From Prostheceraeus crozeri (lineage: Eukaryota > Platyhelminthes > Polycladida > Euryleptidae), in NCBI GenBank assembly GCA_907163375.1, contig CAJQUW010007039.1, positions 124,001-188,000 on the forward strand: a DNA stretch of 64,000 nt, written 5' to 3'. The first letter of the stretch is position 1. Each line of letters begins with the position of its first letter. Shown here one piece after another: positions 22,760 to 33,860 of this stretch. The position numbers and the translations under genes are program-made. Under the pieces are notes generated by a model. That model was not told where the DNA came from. It did not search any database and worked only from the letters and a program-made list of their open reading frames with translations.

Positions 22760-24563
22760 ATTACACCGGGTGTCCCACAAAGATATGCCCGCAAATATTG
22801 GACTTTCTAAAATTCAAATTTATAAGTAAATTTTATATTTCAACCACACTAATAGTATGTGTGTCCCCCACGGGATGCTTTTACATCTCATAATCGGTTC
22901 GGAAAAGAGTTCAGTAGATTTAGATTGAGCTCGTTGTCATTCCCCATGTCCTTCAGGTTTTTCGTTACTTAAGTGCGTAGCACTTCTTTCTTCAAACGAT
23001 AAGGATTTCGGTGTAGTAAAGTATCATCTTTATCCTTCAATATTGCACCAATATTTTCACAAGGATTAAGATCGGGAAAGCCTCCTGGCCAAACGGTGTT
23101 ATCGAAGAAGTCGAACCCGGAATCCCTTAACATTTCTTGTGTTCGCATCACCTCAAACACGGAGTGTTGTCATGCAGCAAGGTATCTTGATCAGCGTCTT
23201 CTACGTTTTCCTCGTATCTTAGAAACGGAAATACTGTATATTTGGATCAAGTATAACTTCACGAAAATATTCTCCGTTCCACGCTTCACCGTCTTCTTTG
23301 ATCACCCACTTAATTTCCTTAATACTAAAGCAAATGATGACTCCAGAACAGGATAGGTGAACCACCATTTCTTGATAATGCTCATCGTCTTCGATTTCCA
23401 AGACGGATGTTGACCAAATTCTGTTGCTTTGACTACTAGATTTTCAACATACCCAAACTAAGAACTCGTCAGAGCAACCAACATGACGAGAATCATCTTC
23501 ATCCAAGTCGTTGAGATATTCACAAAATCATAATCGATTTTTCTGCTCAAGTGTTTTGTAGGCCTATGGCCTCTGGTCTTTGAGAACGTGGAACGGTTTC
23601 ATTTCTTATGATTTCCTTTATCGATGAACTGTCATGCGGGAGGGAGTTTACTGTTCATCTCCTCTTCTCTTTGTCAGTCCCTCCGACAATGTCCGACATC
23701 GTAGATATTTCCTGTTGCTTGCCATTCGTATAATCCTCTTCTTGTGTTCGTTTAGGGCACCACCAGCTCTTCCTATGCCTTCTTTGTCCATCTCGCGGTC
23801 AAAAAGGATCTCTCCTTTAGTTGATCTTGACAAGTGCCTCGCTTTTCACAATTTGTTGTGAAACCCACTGACGTGTAATGATGGCTGTCCTGTCTTCTTC
23901 AGCTTCTCTGGATGTGATTGCTCTTATCCGATCAACAAAACACTTCTCTTCACTAGTAACCATCTCTTCTTTATTCCAAAGTGAATTGTGACTTGACTAA
24001 ACTGCGGACTGCTTTTGTGATAACAATATCGTGACATTCAATGTAAGGCCACTCCGTCTTGGTTAATGGCACCGATCTGATGACACCCTCTCTATTTTGC
24101 AAGGGGCAGAGCTTTCTCCGCGCGTGACTTCTGCAGATCAAATATAGCGTAACCCACTCTGAGCGACAAAGCAGCATAAGCGTTAAAAGAATTCAGATAG
24201 ATTATGAAATACCGATATTCATATCCTTTCACAATTAATTCGAAAATATTTCACAATTCTCTCTAAAATCAGGCTGACCTAACGCAGAATAGTTATAATA
24301 CCTGGCGTAGGTTGAAATAATGAACTGCTAAAGCGTCAACGATGTGTCTACTCTTCGGAAAATATCTTCTTATTTTTAGATTGTGAAAATCTTGCAAATT
24401 AACACACTTCAGACCATAAATAGTTTTGAAAAGTGACGTTATCATATTCTTTGCATGAATTTGATCACATTTTGTAATGATATTGAGGTGTAAAAACACT
24501 TTGAAAATACTTATTCAAATCCAACGTTTTACGGGTTCATCTTTGTGGGACACCCGGTACATA
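22760..24563 (-). mobile_element. Tc1/mariner-superfamily transposon, decayed
   Basis: The ends are CCGGGTGTCCCACAAAGAT (from 22766) and ATCTTTGTGGGACACCCGG (to 24557), perfect inverted repeats of 19 bases. TACA directly flanks both sides (22762-22765 and 24558-24561). Length is about 1.8 kb. The minus strand carries transposase pieces with the Tc1-type catalytic signatures. TA is the normal Tc1/mariner target, so TACA may be TA plus two matching bases or a true four-base duplication. Confidence 0.85.
22969..23960 (-). pseudogene. Tc1/mariner transposase, DDE with spacing near 37
   Basis: Collinear minus-strand pieces. An N-terminal helix-rich part (23833-23648) contains KKRIIRMASNRKYLRCRTL. 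Next comes GCSDEFLVWV (first catalytic Asp, near 23470), then IKWVIKEDGEAWNGEYFREV (the N..Y region, 23219-23401). LLHDNTPC follows (second Asp, near 23175) and then FPDLNPCEN (catalytic Glu, near 23070). Allowing one single-base slip after LLHDNTP, I count about 37 residues between the second Asp and the Glu. The enzyme cuts and pastes the element at TA sites. Several frame breaks make this copy inactive. Confidence 0.75.
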
Positions 24564-24779
24564 ATTGTGTGAAATCAATTAAAGGCCAACATAGTCCCAA
24601 GCCTGCGCCCGCGGACTTCGTCAATTCAAAAGTATTGCAGGCCTAAGCAGTAAGCCCCGATGCAGCTTGGGACCAACTTCAATGCGTTTTTAGCTCTAAA
24701 GCAGACTTGGACCGGGATCCCAATGGAAATTCTCGTTGGGATTGGGCTGGAAATTCATTCCAACGGCAAGCTTTGTAAT

Positions 24780-25850
24780 TTGTAATTGTGATTAATTACA
24801 TTGATAAAATTGTATTTAGTAATTGTAATCAATTACATTTCATGACTAATTGACAGGAGTTAAATGAATAACTCACTTTATTCGAACTAGCATTCATGCC
24901 AAGAAATGTGTCCATAGCAATGAATGTTTTACATGACGACACGATGAATTTGTAATGCTGTTGAGGTTTTCAAAGTAGAAGATTCAATAATGTATGATTC
25001 TTTGCATGATAATTTCATTCTGTTGAAGATTTTCATATTCGAACTGAATCACAGTACGCTTTCGAATTTGATAGTTATTGATTTTACAATTTATTTAGTT
25101 TTGAACTAGTTCATTTATTTTCATTATTTAGTTTTTTCATATTTCATGATTGAAGAAAGGGCTTTTGATTAATTACTAGCAATCAGTTAATTCAAATCCT
25201 TGAAGACAGACGTGCAAGCGCCTATATGTACATGTAGCTCACGCGTCGTGATTTCATTGAAATCCTCAATATAGAAATGTGTAATTTAAATGATAAAATT
25301 ATTCATGGAATATATCAAAGAAATCGGACTTTTCGACATTGCATATTTCACACATTTGATTCTTCTTGAGATCAACATTGAGAAAAATCCCCTCCTACGT
25401 GAGAAGTTGAAAATAACAAACAAGCAGATGTTGCCCATTCATGATGGAAACTTGATGAGATATGTTGAGTGCCAACACAGTTCTACCACAGATAATTCCA
25501 ATAACAGCAGTAGGAACGCACATCGAGGAGCACGCATGGCCAAAAACTCGATGGCCGTGTCTACATAGTAATGGTTTGGTCTGGTTTATTTAGTGTCAGG
25601 GTTGGCTTTTGTTGGCTCTTCATTCCTAAAAGCTTGTACTTGTGAAGGTAAGAGACATGTAGGTTATCCTGAGATGTGCCATAACCAGCGCTATAGAGAA
25701 TGTCCTGATAATTTTTTTGAAAACTCCTTCGGGAGTTGATTTCAATGGAAGTCAGCATGACAAATGCTCAAACGAACCAGAATTAGCTTAATAATAAGAG
25801 ATTTACATAAGAGCAACAATGCGTCCTCTATAAGCATCCATTGTAAAATA
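24780..25850. other. Unassigned AT-rich DNA
   Basis: Begins with imperfect TAATTGTAATCAATTAC palindromes (24780-24835). A 92-codon frame at 25290-25568 shows no family signature and is not called. Confidence 0.45.
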
Positions 25851-26430
25851 TCAGGACCTACAAGGATGAAAATAATGCTAGTAAAATAGTCGCAATAAAT
25901 ATAAAAAACACGACAACTGCAACCACTGTGATCGCTTACCTGAAAAAAATAAATTGTAATAGCTACAATGTTGTTTATGATTTTAAATGTCGTATTTGCA
26001 ATGATACATACATAGGTAAAACTTCACGATCTTTTAAAATAAGGCATCAAGAACATAAACGGAGTATTATGAATAAGGACAATAAGAGTACATTGAGCAT
26101 GCATCTTCGTGATTGTACTGCTGTTGACTTTGATGATTTCGTTGTGAATCTCCTTCAGAGAGCGCGAAGTACAGCTGACACTGCCTTGATAAATGCTCGT
26201 ATGATTCACGACAGATGTCCATTCATGAATCGTCGTCATGAGCTTGCTGGCTTGTAGAAGAACACAGGTCGCGCCATATAGATTTTTATTCAGCTTTTAC
26301 ATTGTGCATGTCGAAGAAACATGTCATATGCGCCTGTTTAAACTTTGTGAAGAAGCGTCTGGACCCGAAACGTCGAGTAAAAAATCGTTTGTCCTTACAT
26401 TAAAAGGTTTTGCCGAAATACAAGGGAGTG
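25850..26430 (+). mobile_element. Penelope-like element 3' end with GIY-YIG domain
   Basis: From 25928 the frame reads ...INCNSYNVVYDFKCRICNDT then YIGKTSRSFKIRHQEHKRSI, the VVY...YIG pair with the conserved Arg (109 codons, ending HELAGL). The domain is fairly well preserved. After the stop, 26346-26375 reads TTGTGAAGAAGCGTCTGGAC then CCGAAACGTC, the same tail layout as other PLE ends here. The RT part is absent upstream (5' truncation). It is a family distinct from the ones at 7.6-11.2 kb. Confidence 0.82.
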
Positions 26431-29190
26431 TGTTTCTCAAATACGACTCAAATAGGGCAGATTATAGTACTAGCATTAAAACTTCTTTGTGTGTCATGTG
26501 AACAGCATGCTGTGCGAGTACCTACGTAATCGTCATTACTTGGAAATAAAACAGTTTTATTCTTTCTTTCTTTAAAAGGATCGATAGCACTACGAATCTC
26601 TACCAAAAATTAAATTCATTCCATCAGAAAGCATTTATATAAGCAACAAATGCCACTCCTTCGGATGATGTTCGTCATTGCCTATGCAAATCATTTCGAC
26701 ATCGAGTTTTCTGGAGAGCTTGGTGGTCTTTCGTTCATTTGCCGTATGTGCCTCCTACCTCAGGTCATTCATTGGCATGTGATTGGATGTTCATACTGTC
26801 CACGTACTCGAGCATTATATCTTCATCTGAATCAACACATGGCCGCTTCAGAAATTAAGTGCAAACGTTAGCAGTCAAATGGCTATCGCGCTATCAATCC
26901 CCTGTTTATTATTTCGTCTTTTGAAATTCCACGCTTTTTTCTAACAGATGGTAAATCTTTGTACTATTAATGACATAGATTCTATAGTGACTTGAAAAAG
27001 ACAATATTAAGAGTTGGGTTGTAAGATAGGATTATTTTCATAAGTTGACTTACAGTTCTGACACTTACTGTTTGGCAGCTTGCTATTTCGCGATTTCTGT
27101 GAGCTGGCCCCTACCTGTTCCTCTACGCATTTATTTCACAATCAATTACTAAAACGAAGATATGTGATCTCTATAAATGAATTTATAAAAAAATAACCAA
27201 TGCAGAATATATGAGAAATAAATCAAACTGTGAAAGCAAAGTTTTGCCAGCCGCCCATTCTAAGGGCCTGGATCATATCTTCATTTTGAGAAGAATACAG
27301 AAAAAAATATTCTTTATGATGCTGGTGCAACAGATGTGTCACATGAAGCCATAAAATTTGAATCAATCAGCACATCTCTGTGATTGACAAACTTTCCTTT
27401 GATAGCAATTGCAGGTTGAAATTCAGGAAGTGTCCAAATTGTCAAACGTCCCAAATAATGAGAACTGTCTACGTTTGTGGAACATTGCTCCAGCGACTGC
27501 AAATTAGCGAACTACAAGCAAGCACGGGTTATCAAAAATTCACTGCGTTAATTGATTGTTGCGATGAAATTGTTGCAATTAATTGAATGCTGTCAGGCAT
27601 TTATTGCAATTAGCGTAGTGACGCCATCAAGTAATTGCACTTCATTTATTGAAATGTAAAAATAGTGAAATAAGTCAGTTGATTGACAGATTGACTAGCA
27701 ATGTCGTCAGCACTCACCATAGTAGGGAAAACACCGCACCTCAAGATTTTAGAACACTAATAGGCTTTTTGGTACACTACTTATTTACGAAGCACTGCAC
27801 TTTTATAATAACTCCTAAAACTCCGCTTTGCGTTCTATTATCCAGGCACGTATGATGATTTTTTCATGTAATTATGATGCATAAACTTGTGTCTACAGTC
27901 AAAAATTGATTAGTATTTTCGTCCAATTAAGAGTAAAGTTGCATGATTTTCGTAAAATGGATATACTGACTCAAATGACAATAATATTTATCTAAAATTT
28001 AATTGATTGTTTAGGCCAATCTAATTGCGATTCATGCTTGATAACCCTGGGAGTACGGAGAGTTTCTTTGCGATGCTATCTACTAGATGCCTTTTTCATA
28101 TCAGTGCGTTGGAGAATAACTTTCACATCTCTCTGCTAAAATGCTGAAGTTCCATCCATCATCTATGTACATGTATATTGTAGATGAACGATTCGATTGA
28201 CGGCTGCCGTAAGTCATGTCGTGTCCTTGCAGCATGGCTAGCTACAGAGTTGAACATAAAAAACGGACTATCTAATTAGGTCAACTGCTGTACATAAACA
28301 TGCCAAATAGCATGCGAGAGCTTATAATCTCGACTTTAACCTTTGTTTCCGCGATCGTGTTTTTCGGATAGAGGAAGGGGCGGACGCAATCAATCGATCC
28401 TCCTTGATTGATCATCGGATTTGCCGTGGGAACGGTGATGGACTTTATCTATTGGGAGTTCCCGCATGTGGGATCTCTGTGGGACACTGTGAAATACAAG
28501 TTAAAAGTGACATTTTATGTCCAATGGAAAATTAAAAAGTAGTTAGTGGCTGACTGTGTCACAGAATGACATCAATAAATAATATCAGCTGGCGATATCA
28601 ACGGTGTCATCATGTCTGCATTTGTTACAACAATACTTTTAGCCGCTGTCACCGGCTAAAAACCTTGCTATATTAGCAATAACTAGCTTGATACTCTTCT
28701 TTACTATTTTGTCGAAAAAGATCACAACAAAATTTACTTTTCAATTAGTTCAACTTAGTTGATTGAATTGAATTTTGTAATTTACCACATTTTCAGGTGC
28801 TCATGCCATGGATGGAATTAGGTAGTAAGTTTATATCGCGAGCACTCAGGCTATTCAAATATACTGTACATGTATGTACTCTGTGTATATCAATTTCATT
28901 AAACAATTATGCTTTGCTATGGAAGTCAATGCTGCTGTGAAGAACAGTGATTTCTGGATATTCCACTATTGATAGGAGTGCAATTCAATATTCTCCGATA
29001 GTAAAAAAGACACAACGCTACATTGTGAATTTATTATGCCAATAAACGTCTTACAAAATGCTCAGATATAACCCACACCAAGTCATCAGCTTCTAAGAAA
29101 TAGCATATTATCTAAATTCTACTGCAAAAGGGACATAAGTATGCAAATTCTCATTCCGCCAGGCCTACACTATTTTGCGATTTGCTTCGA
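26430..29190. other. Unassigned DNA, one short retroposon-like tail
   Basis: 26541-26575 reads GGAAATAAAACAGTTTTATT then a TTTC microsatellite, resembling the 3' tail of a LINE or SINE, with no body recognised. The remaining sequence to 29.19 kb has only short, featureless open frames. Confidence 0.45.
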
Positions 29191-29530
29191 AATCATGGAT
29201 CCTAGGGTCAGAATTTTCCTGAATTCCGAGATTAAAATCTTTAAATTCCGAAATCCCAGGATTTGGAAATTATCTGGGATTGCAATTGAGGATTCCAATC
29301 ACAGGATTGAAGCCATATCCCCGGACTGTCAATCCCAGGATTGAAGTGTTAAATCTCAGAGTCAAATAAAAGAGTAAAATAAAAAGGCCGACTATTACAA
29401 TCCCAGTATTTGCCAATCATACATCAAGGGATCTCCAAAAAATGGAGGAGTTACTACTTATTTACTCCTTTATTGACACGCTTGTAATGGCATGTTTACA
29501 ATTAAGATCAATCCCGAGATTCCGCGACTG
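29190..29530. repeat. Cluster of AATCCCAGGATT palindromic motifs
   Basis: Variants of AATCCC(A/G)GGATT and its halves (GGGATTG, AATCCCAG, GGATTCC) recur at about 29251, 29274, 29310, 29331, 29400 and 29509, in both orientations. They could be subterminal binding sites of an unrecognised element or a decayed tandem repeat. Confidence 0.45.
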
Positions 29531-30364
29531 CTTTTTTCTTGCAATCTGTAATTCAACTCCCTAGCTCGGACATTGTAAAATACAAGATTGTTGGTCAGAA
29601 ATCCTGCTTTCACATGTAGATGTAGACACTTTCTGAAGCGCAACTTTCACAACTTCACACAATTCATGGTCTCCAATTTGAATTTAGGAAATAACAGGTG
29701 AGACAATCATCCTGAAGTTCATTTGATCTTGGATATTATGATCTCTTCCCATTGTTTCCTTACTTCTTTGCACTTCCTTCACTTACTCTTTTTCTCACGA
29801 ATGGTCATCACTTTCATTATCCTATTATCCTATTCGCCTTTCTCCTTCTTAACCAACTCTTGTCTTCCTCGCTCTCATCTACAGCGAGTTCCCACGCTTT
29901 GTTGCTTGGCAGAGAATTCAATTATTTCTTTATCGACGCTCGATATGAAAGCCCTTCCGTTTCGACCTTTCATAAAGAAAGGCATTATTCTCCTCTGTAA
30001 TCTTTCTCACGTGCAAATTTCCACTTTTACTGACCTTTTCCGTAGCTGTGGAAGCCGAGTGAGGTCATTCTTGCTGCTTATTTGCTCTTGCTTATTGCTC
30101 TTGCTATTTTGATTGCTGGAAAGAGACCGCGGTTGGTCAGGCAGGTGTGTCGACGACAGCCACGCTTGGCTGATTGCACGGCTAATCGCCTGTTGCATAG
30201 TCGGAAACGGTTGGGCTGGCCACCCAGTCTCGCTTCGATTTCCGATGTTAACGCAGATAATTGGAGATGAGATCGAACCGGGCCGTGGGAAAGAGGAGGG
30301 GTGTGACGAGGTAATGACGTCATATAACTGTGGTTGCAGTGTAGTTCGCAAGCAGAAAGACGCG
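29530..30364. other. Unassigned region with relatively GC-rich block and a CRE palindrome
   Basis: 30110-30360 is more GC-rich than its surroundings, with overlapping open frames on both strands (about 60-125 codons), none of known family. TGACGTCA, the cAMP-response-element palindrome, is at 30315-30322. A promoter or a decayed element are both possible. Confidence 0.3.
30315..30322. promoter_or_regulatory. TGACGTCA palindrome (CRE-like)
   Basis: An exact 8-base CREB/ATF consensus. A single 8-mer can arise by chance; no TATA box or gene is placed with it. Confidence 0.25.
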
Positions 30365-33300
30365 CGACCTGCTGAAGGCCAAAGGTGCTTCACATCCGAT
30401 CAGACAACACTTTTTGCGTATTTCTTCAAAGATAACATCGGAACAGTCGTATTGGCCTATTTCATGTCCGCTCATAATGATTTCTGACAATGAGAGTTTG
30501 CAGCACCTGACTAATTATAACCAAACTTGTTATAATTAGTGGAATATCTGATCCGTGTCTATCGTCACAAAACAAACACGGAATCTATAAATACTTCATA
30601 AATTGCAATTGTTGTTTTCGTCTGTGATAATAATGATTTAGCGACAAAACTGAATTTCACAGGGATGCAACTTGCAGATGCCCCACATGCGGTCAAAAAG
30701 CTTCACTTCTTCAAATCTAATGGAACTTTCCTCATCTGTATAAAGACAAAATCGAAAAACAAACAATATTTAGTTGCAGCTAATTACTTACCAAGCTTTC
30801 AAGATAGTATTGTTAGATTTGTATCTAATTGCTTATATTACAATTCATTTAAGATCGCATATAGAGAAATCATGGCTAGCATCTGAAATACATCTGCATC
30901 AGTACGTTCGCTTATGCGATAACAATTTAGTAGTCCTTGCAAGATGGTAGAGTTATTCAATTAATTTATACAAAAATTTATTATAGAATCAGTTTAAGCG
31001 ACTGAGCATTTATACACATGTCTTCAAAAATAAGTCCACTCAATATTTGATACAATGACTATTCAAAGACTTATTAGTTTACAATGAGAGAAAGAGATAT
31101 CAGATAATAGCTAATTACAATACAGTCTACCACAGTTGATTGATAACTGATTTGCCGCTAGATTCACACAATAAAAGCATAGTCTATGAATGCTCCATGG
31201 ATTGTTTTCGATTGTGATAGGAATGACTTTGAGACAAAACACATTTTCACAAGGATATAACGGACAGTTACGTGCACTGAGGGTCCAAAGAGATTAATTT
31301 CAGATCAAATAGCTATTTTCTCAAATCTTTTGATAGATATCATCGAAATAGAAACAAAAGTTTGTTCCAACTCATTACTTGCACTGCTAAGTTCAACAAA
31401 AAGATTCGTATCTATGTACGGCGTGCGCTATTTGTATGCAAGTGCAGTTAATCGCAGTTAGGTATCTATTCTCATCCAAGATCTAAAAAATCATGGATGT
31501 ATCGTGTTTGATATATATCTATAAGTTGGTCTATGAAAAGCATTTTGGTTGATTGGACATGAACTGATGGAGTAAGCTAGCAATTTTACGCATGCGTTTC
31601 AAGATATCATCGAAGTAAACACAAAGGCCTACTTGATGTCTGACTATAATTGTTCGTCACATAATTGTGAAACTGACAGATCGTAATTAATTACATGAAA
31701 TATGTCGATTAGCTGAATATCTGATCCATTCTCAGCATCACATGCGCCAATAAAAGCGAGCCTTTAAATAAATTTCATTAATTGTGTATATTTATGATAA
31801 AATGATAAGGCGAAAAATCGTGCCGGAATATGTGATGGGCACCCTTAAGGCCAACGTTGATTTGCATCTGATCAGATAGACATTTTCCCATCTCTTCAAA
31901 GACAATGTCGAAAGAAAATGAAGTTCCAGACTTTTAAGCTCCATTACTTCATGAGAAAGCATTTTGCAGTCCTAAAGAGCATCAAGTCAAGTAGGTGTTT
32001 ATTTTTCTTCAAAATGGAAATCACAAGATGTACAGATAATAAAGATGCTGACTCGACATGGTGACGAAGATCAGAACACAAAAGTGTTCTGAGCAACTCA
32101 CCGAACCAAGGTGTCAGTATTCAAATAAATACGAATTACACAAATGTGATAAATCAGACCAACTGACAACAGAGGCTTAGAGAGACGGAGACACAACCTG
32201 CACGCACAGCGACATGTGAATGTGGATGGACTGCGATTCGAAGGGAATTGACGGAACATGCTGCTTTATACAAGTTTAATCGCATGTTTCTCGAGAATTG
32301 GAGCAATCATGCAGCCTACTGTTTGAGAAATGTCGACTTTAGTTCCAAAATCAAATAAAACTCATTTTCTATTTAGTTAATTAAGAATTTAGGGTTGGTC
32401 TTTTAGTACTGAAGGTGAAGACCAAAATTCTAGAGATAATTCATGTCCCTAATCAGATGCAAAGTGAAGGATTTAACAGTAAAATCTATCCAAAACTGCC
32501 CGATTATAGAGAGAGTCAATTTTTTTAGTACGGTATTATACCTGGAATGAATAAATCATAATAAAGCAGTTTAATGTTATCTAATGATAGATTACAAGGA
32601 TCTTTATAACACCAAATCGTTTATTGTCCTATTAATGAGGAAAGGGAGAGGGTTCGTCTGTATTTTTATCGCAAAATATTAGAATCTTCGTAAGGATAAT
32701 ATTCAATGATAAATTTTCAACTGATGTGAACGCAAAGGAAGCCAGTGTAGCATCCGCAGCAGAATTTAATAGTGGCATTGTGGAAGAGTAGGATACATCC
32801 ACATAGCAGAATTAGATTGTTTAACTCTTTAAATTTACTAGAAGTGAAGACTAATTCAAAACGATGACACATGCTGGAACTTAGTAAGTGGGCAAAAAAT
32901 ATTCTCAATACCTTGCAAAGATAGGAAAAACAGTCGTGCGTTGCTTGCTAATTGCTGTGAATTCCTCAAAAATGCTACGATTGCACGATTCCTTCAGATT
33001 CGAAAAATTCAGATCATTGCGCACAAGTTTTCTCGTCAATGCTGGTTCGCCAGATTCTTTGTTTAGAAGTTGGCAAGCGTGAAGAATTTAGTTCACTCCA
33101 TCTGTTCGTAGATTCATCAATAAATGAATGGTACTATGACAGTGAAGGGTGACCGATCGAAGAACTCGATGTGTATGACACGCACGACACTGACTTCTGT
33201 CTGAGGATCACTGCTTATTCAGTGACTCCTTATTGAGAGAGCGTAGATCGTGTGTAATGTGTGTCACTATATTATCGCATGCGAGATGTGACTCTGCCCT

Positions 33301-33860
33301 TCTGGGAAACAGCGGCTAGGGAACGAGCAGTCTAATTCTGTGGCTACATCGCAAATACAAAATATTTGAAGTTTATAAACAACAGATTTCATTCTCTAAT
33401 TAATCCGGAAGGATTCTTGGGTTCATAGTTGGTGGCTGGTTTTCTTCGCATCATAGAAATTCAGAATTTGAAACATATTTTGCATGTAGGACTAGTGCAC
33501 GCATCTTTCATTTTCCTTTTATGAAGTAAAAACATACCAGTGTCATAATTATGGAATACAGACACTGAGAATTAGTACACGCTGACTTGGTGCCCGACCA
33601 TAATGGCTTCTCTCACAATAGTGGAGTTGACAGTTAGCAAGTAATTACAACAAAACGTATTATGATGGGTCACATTATCTGATCCATTCCCAGCGTCACA
33701 CAATAGAAGCGTTATTCTATCTTTACTTCATGAATTGTTTTTGTGTATTATAAAATTAGTGATATGACAAAGCATAATTTCACAAGGATACTTGTGCAGT
33801 ACACGTGTACTTACAACCAAATTTCCTGGAAGTGCTTCCAAGAACGTAAAGAATTAAGTG
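30365..33860 (+). repeat. Degenerate tandem array with ~0.6-kb period
   Basis: A recognisable phrase recurs near 30541, 31140, 31713 and 33675: a variant of ATATCTGATCC...TCACA...AATAAAAGC. It is followed about 70-100 bases later by a TGTGATAA..AATGA line, (G)ACAAAAC and TTCACAAGGATA. Downstream lies CTTCAAA(G/T)...ATCGAAA, seen at 30428, 30708, about 31330 and 31907. The first intervals are about 600 and 575 bases; the last copy is displaced to 33.6 kb. Units are strongly diverged, so the array is old. No protein is encoded. Confidence 0.5.
32800..33085 (+). repeat. Dispersed repeat shared with the duplicated locus (divergent copy)
   Basis: Matches 54765-55030 and 63537-63800. Shared landmarks are AGAATTAGATTGT, GATTCAAAACG(A/G)TGACAC, AATACCTTGCA(A/G)AGATAGGA, CACGATTCCTTCAGATTCGA and TTCAGATCATTGCG. 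This copy is much more diverged than those two are from each other, so it predates the duplication. The function is unknown. Confidence 0.65.

Larger units (their letters stand above)
20943..24772. mobile_element. Possible TIR element hosting nested insertions
   Basis: GCTTGCCGTTGGGATTGGG at 20943 faces AGCTTGCCGTTGGAATGAAT read on the minus strand from 24772, giving about 13 matching terminal bases. The phrase GTTGGGATTGGGCT also occurs in direct orientation near both ends. A TA microsatellite, a MITE and a Tc1/mariner lie inside. No clear target duplication was found, so this frame element is tentative. Confidence 0.35.

Noticed and set aside
30113-30487. 124-codon plus-strand frame and 128-codon minus-strand frame as host genes
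   Set aside because: They overlap each other in a locally GC-richer block, have no recognised domain and neither shows splice signals that would favour one strand.
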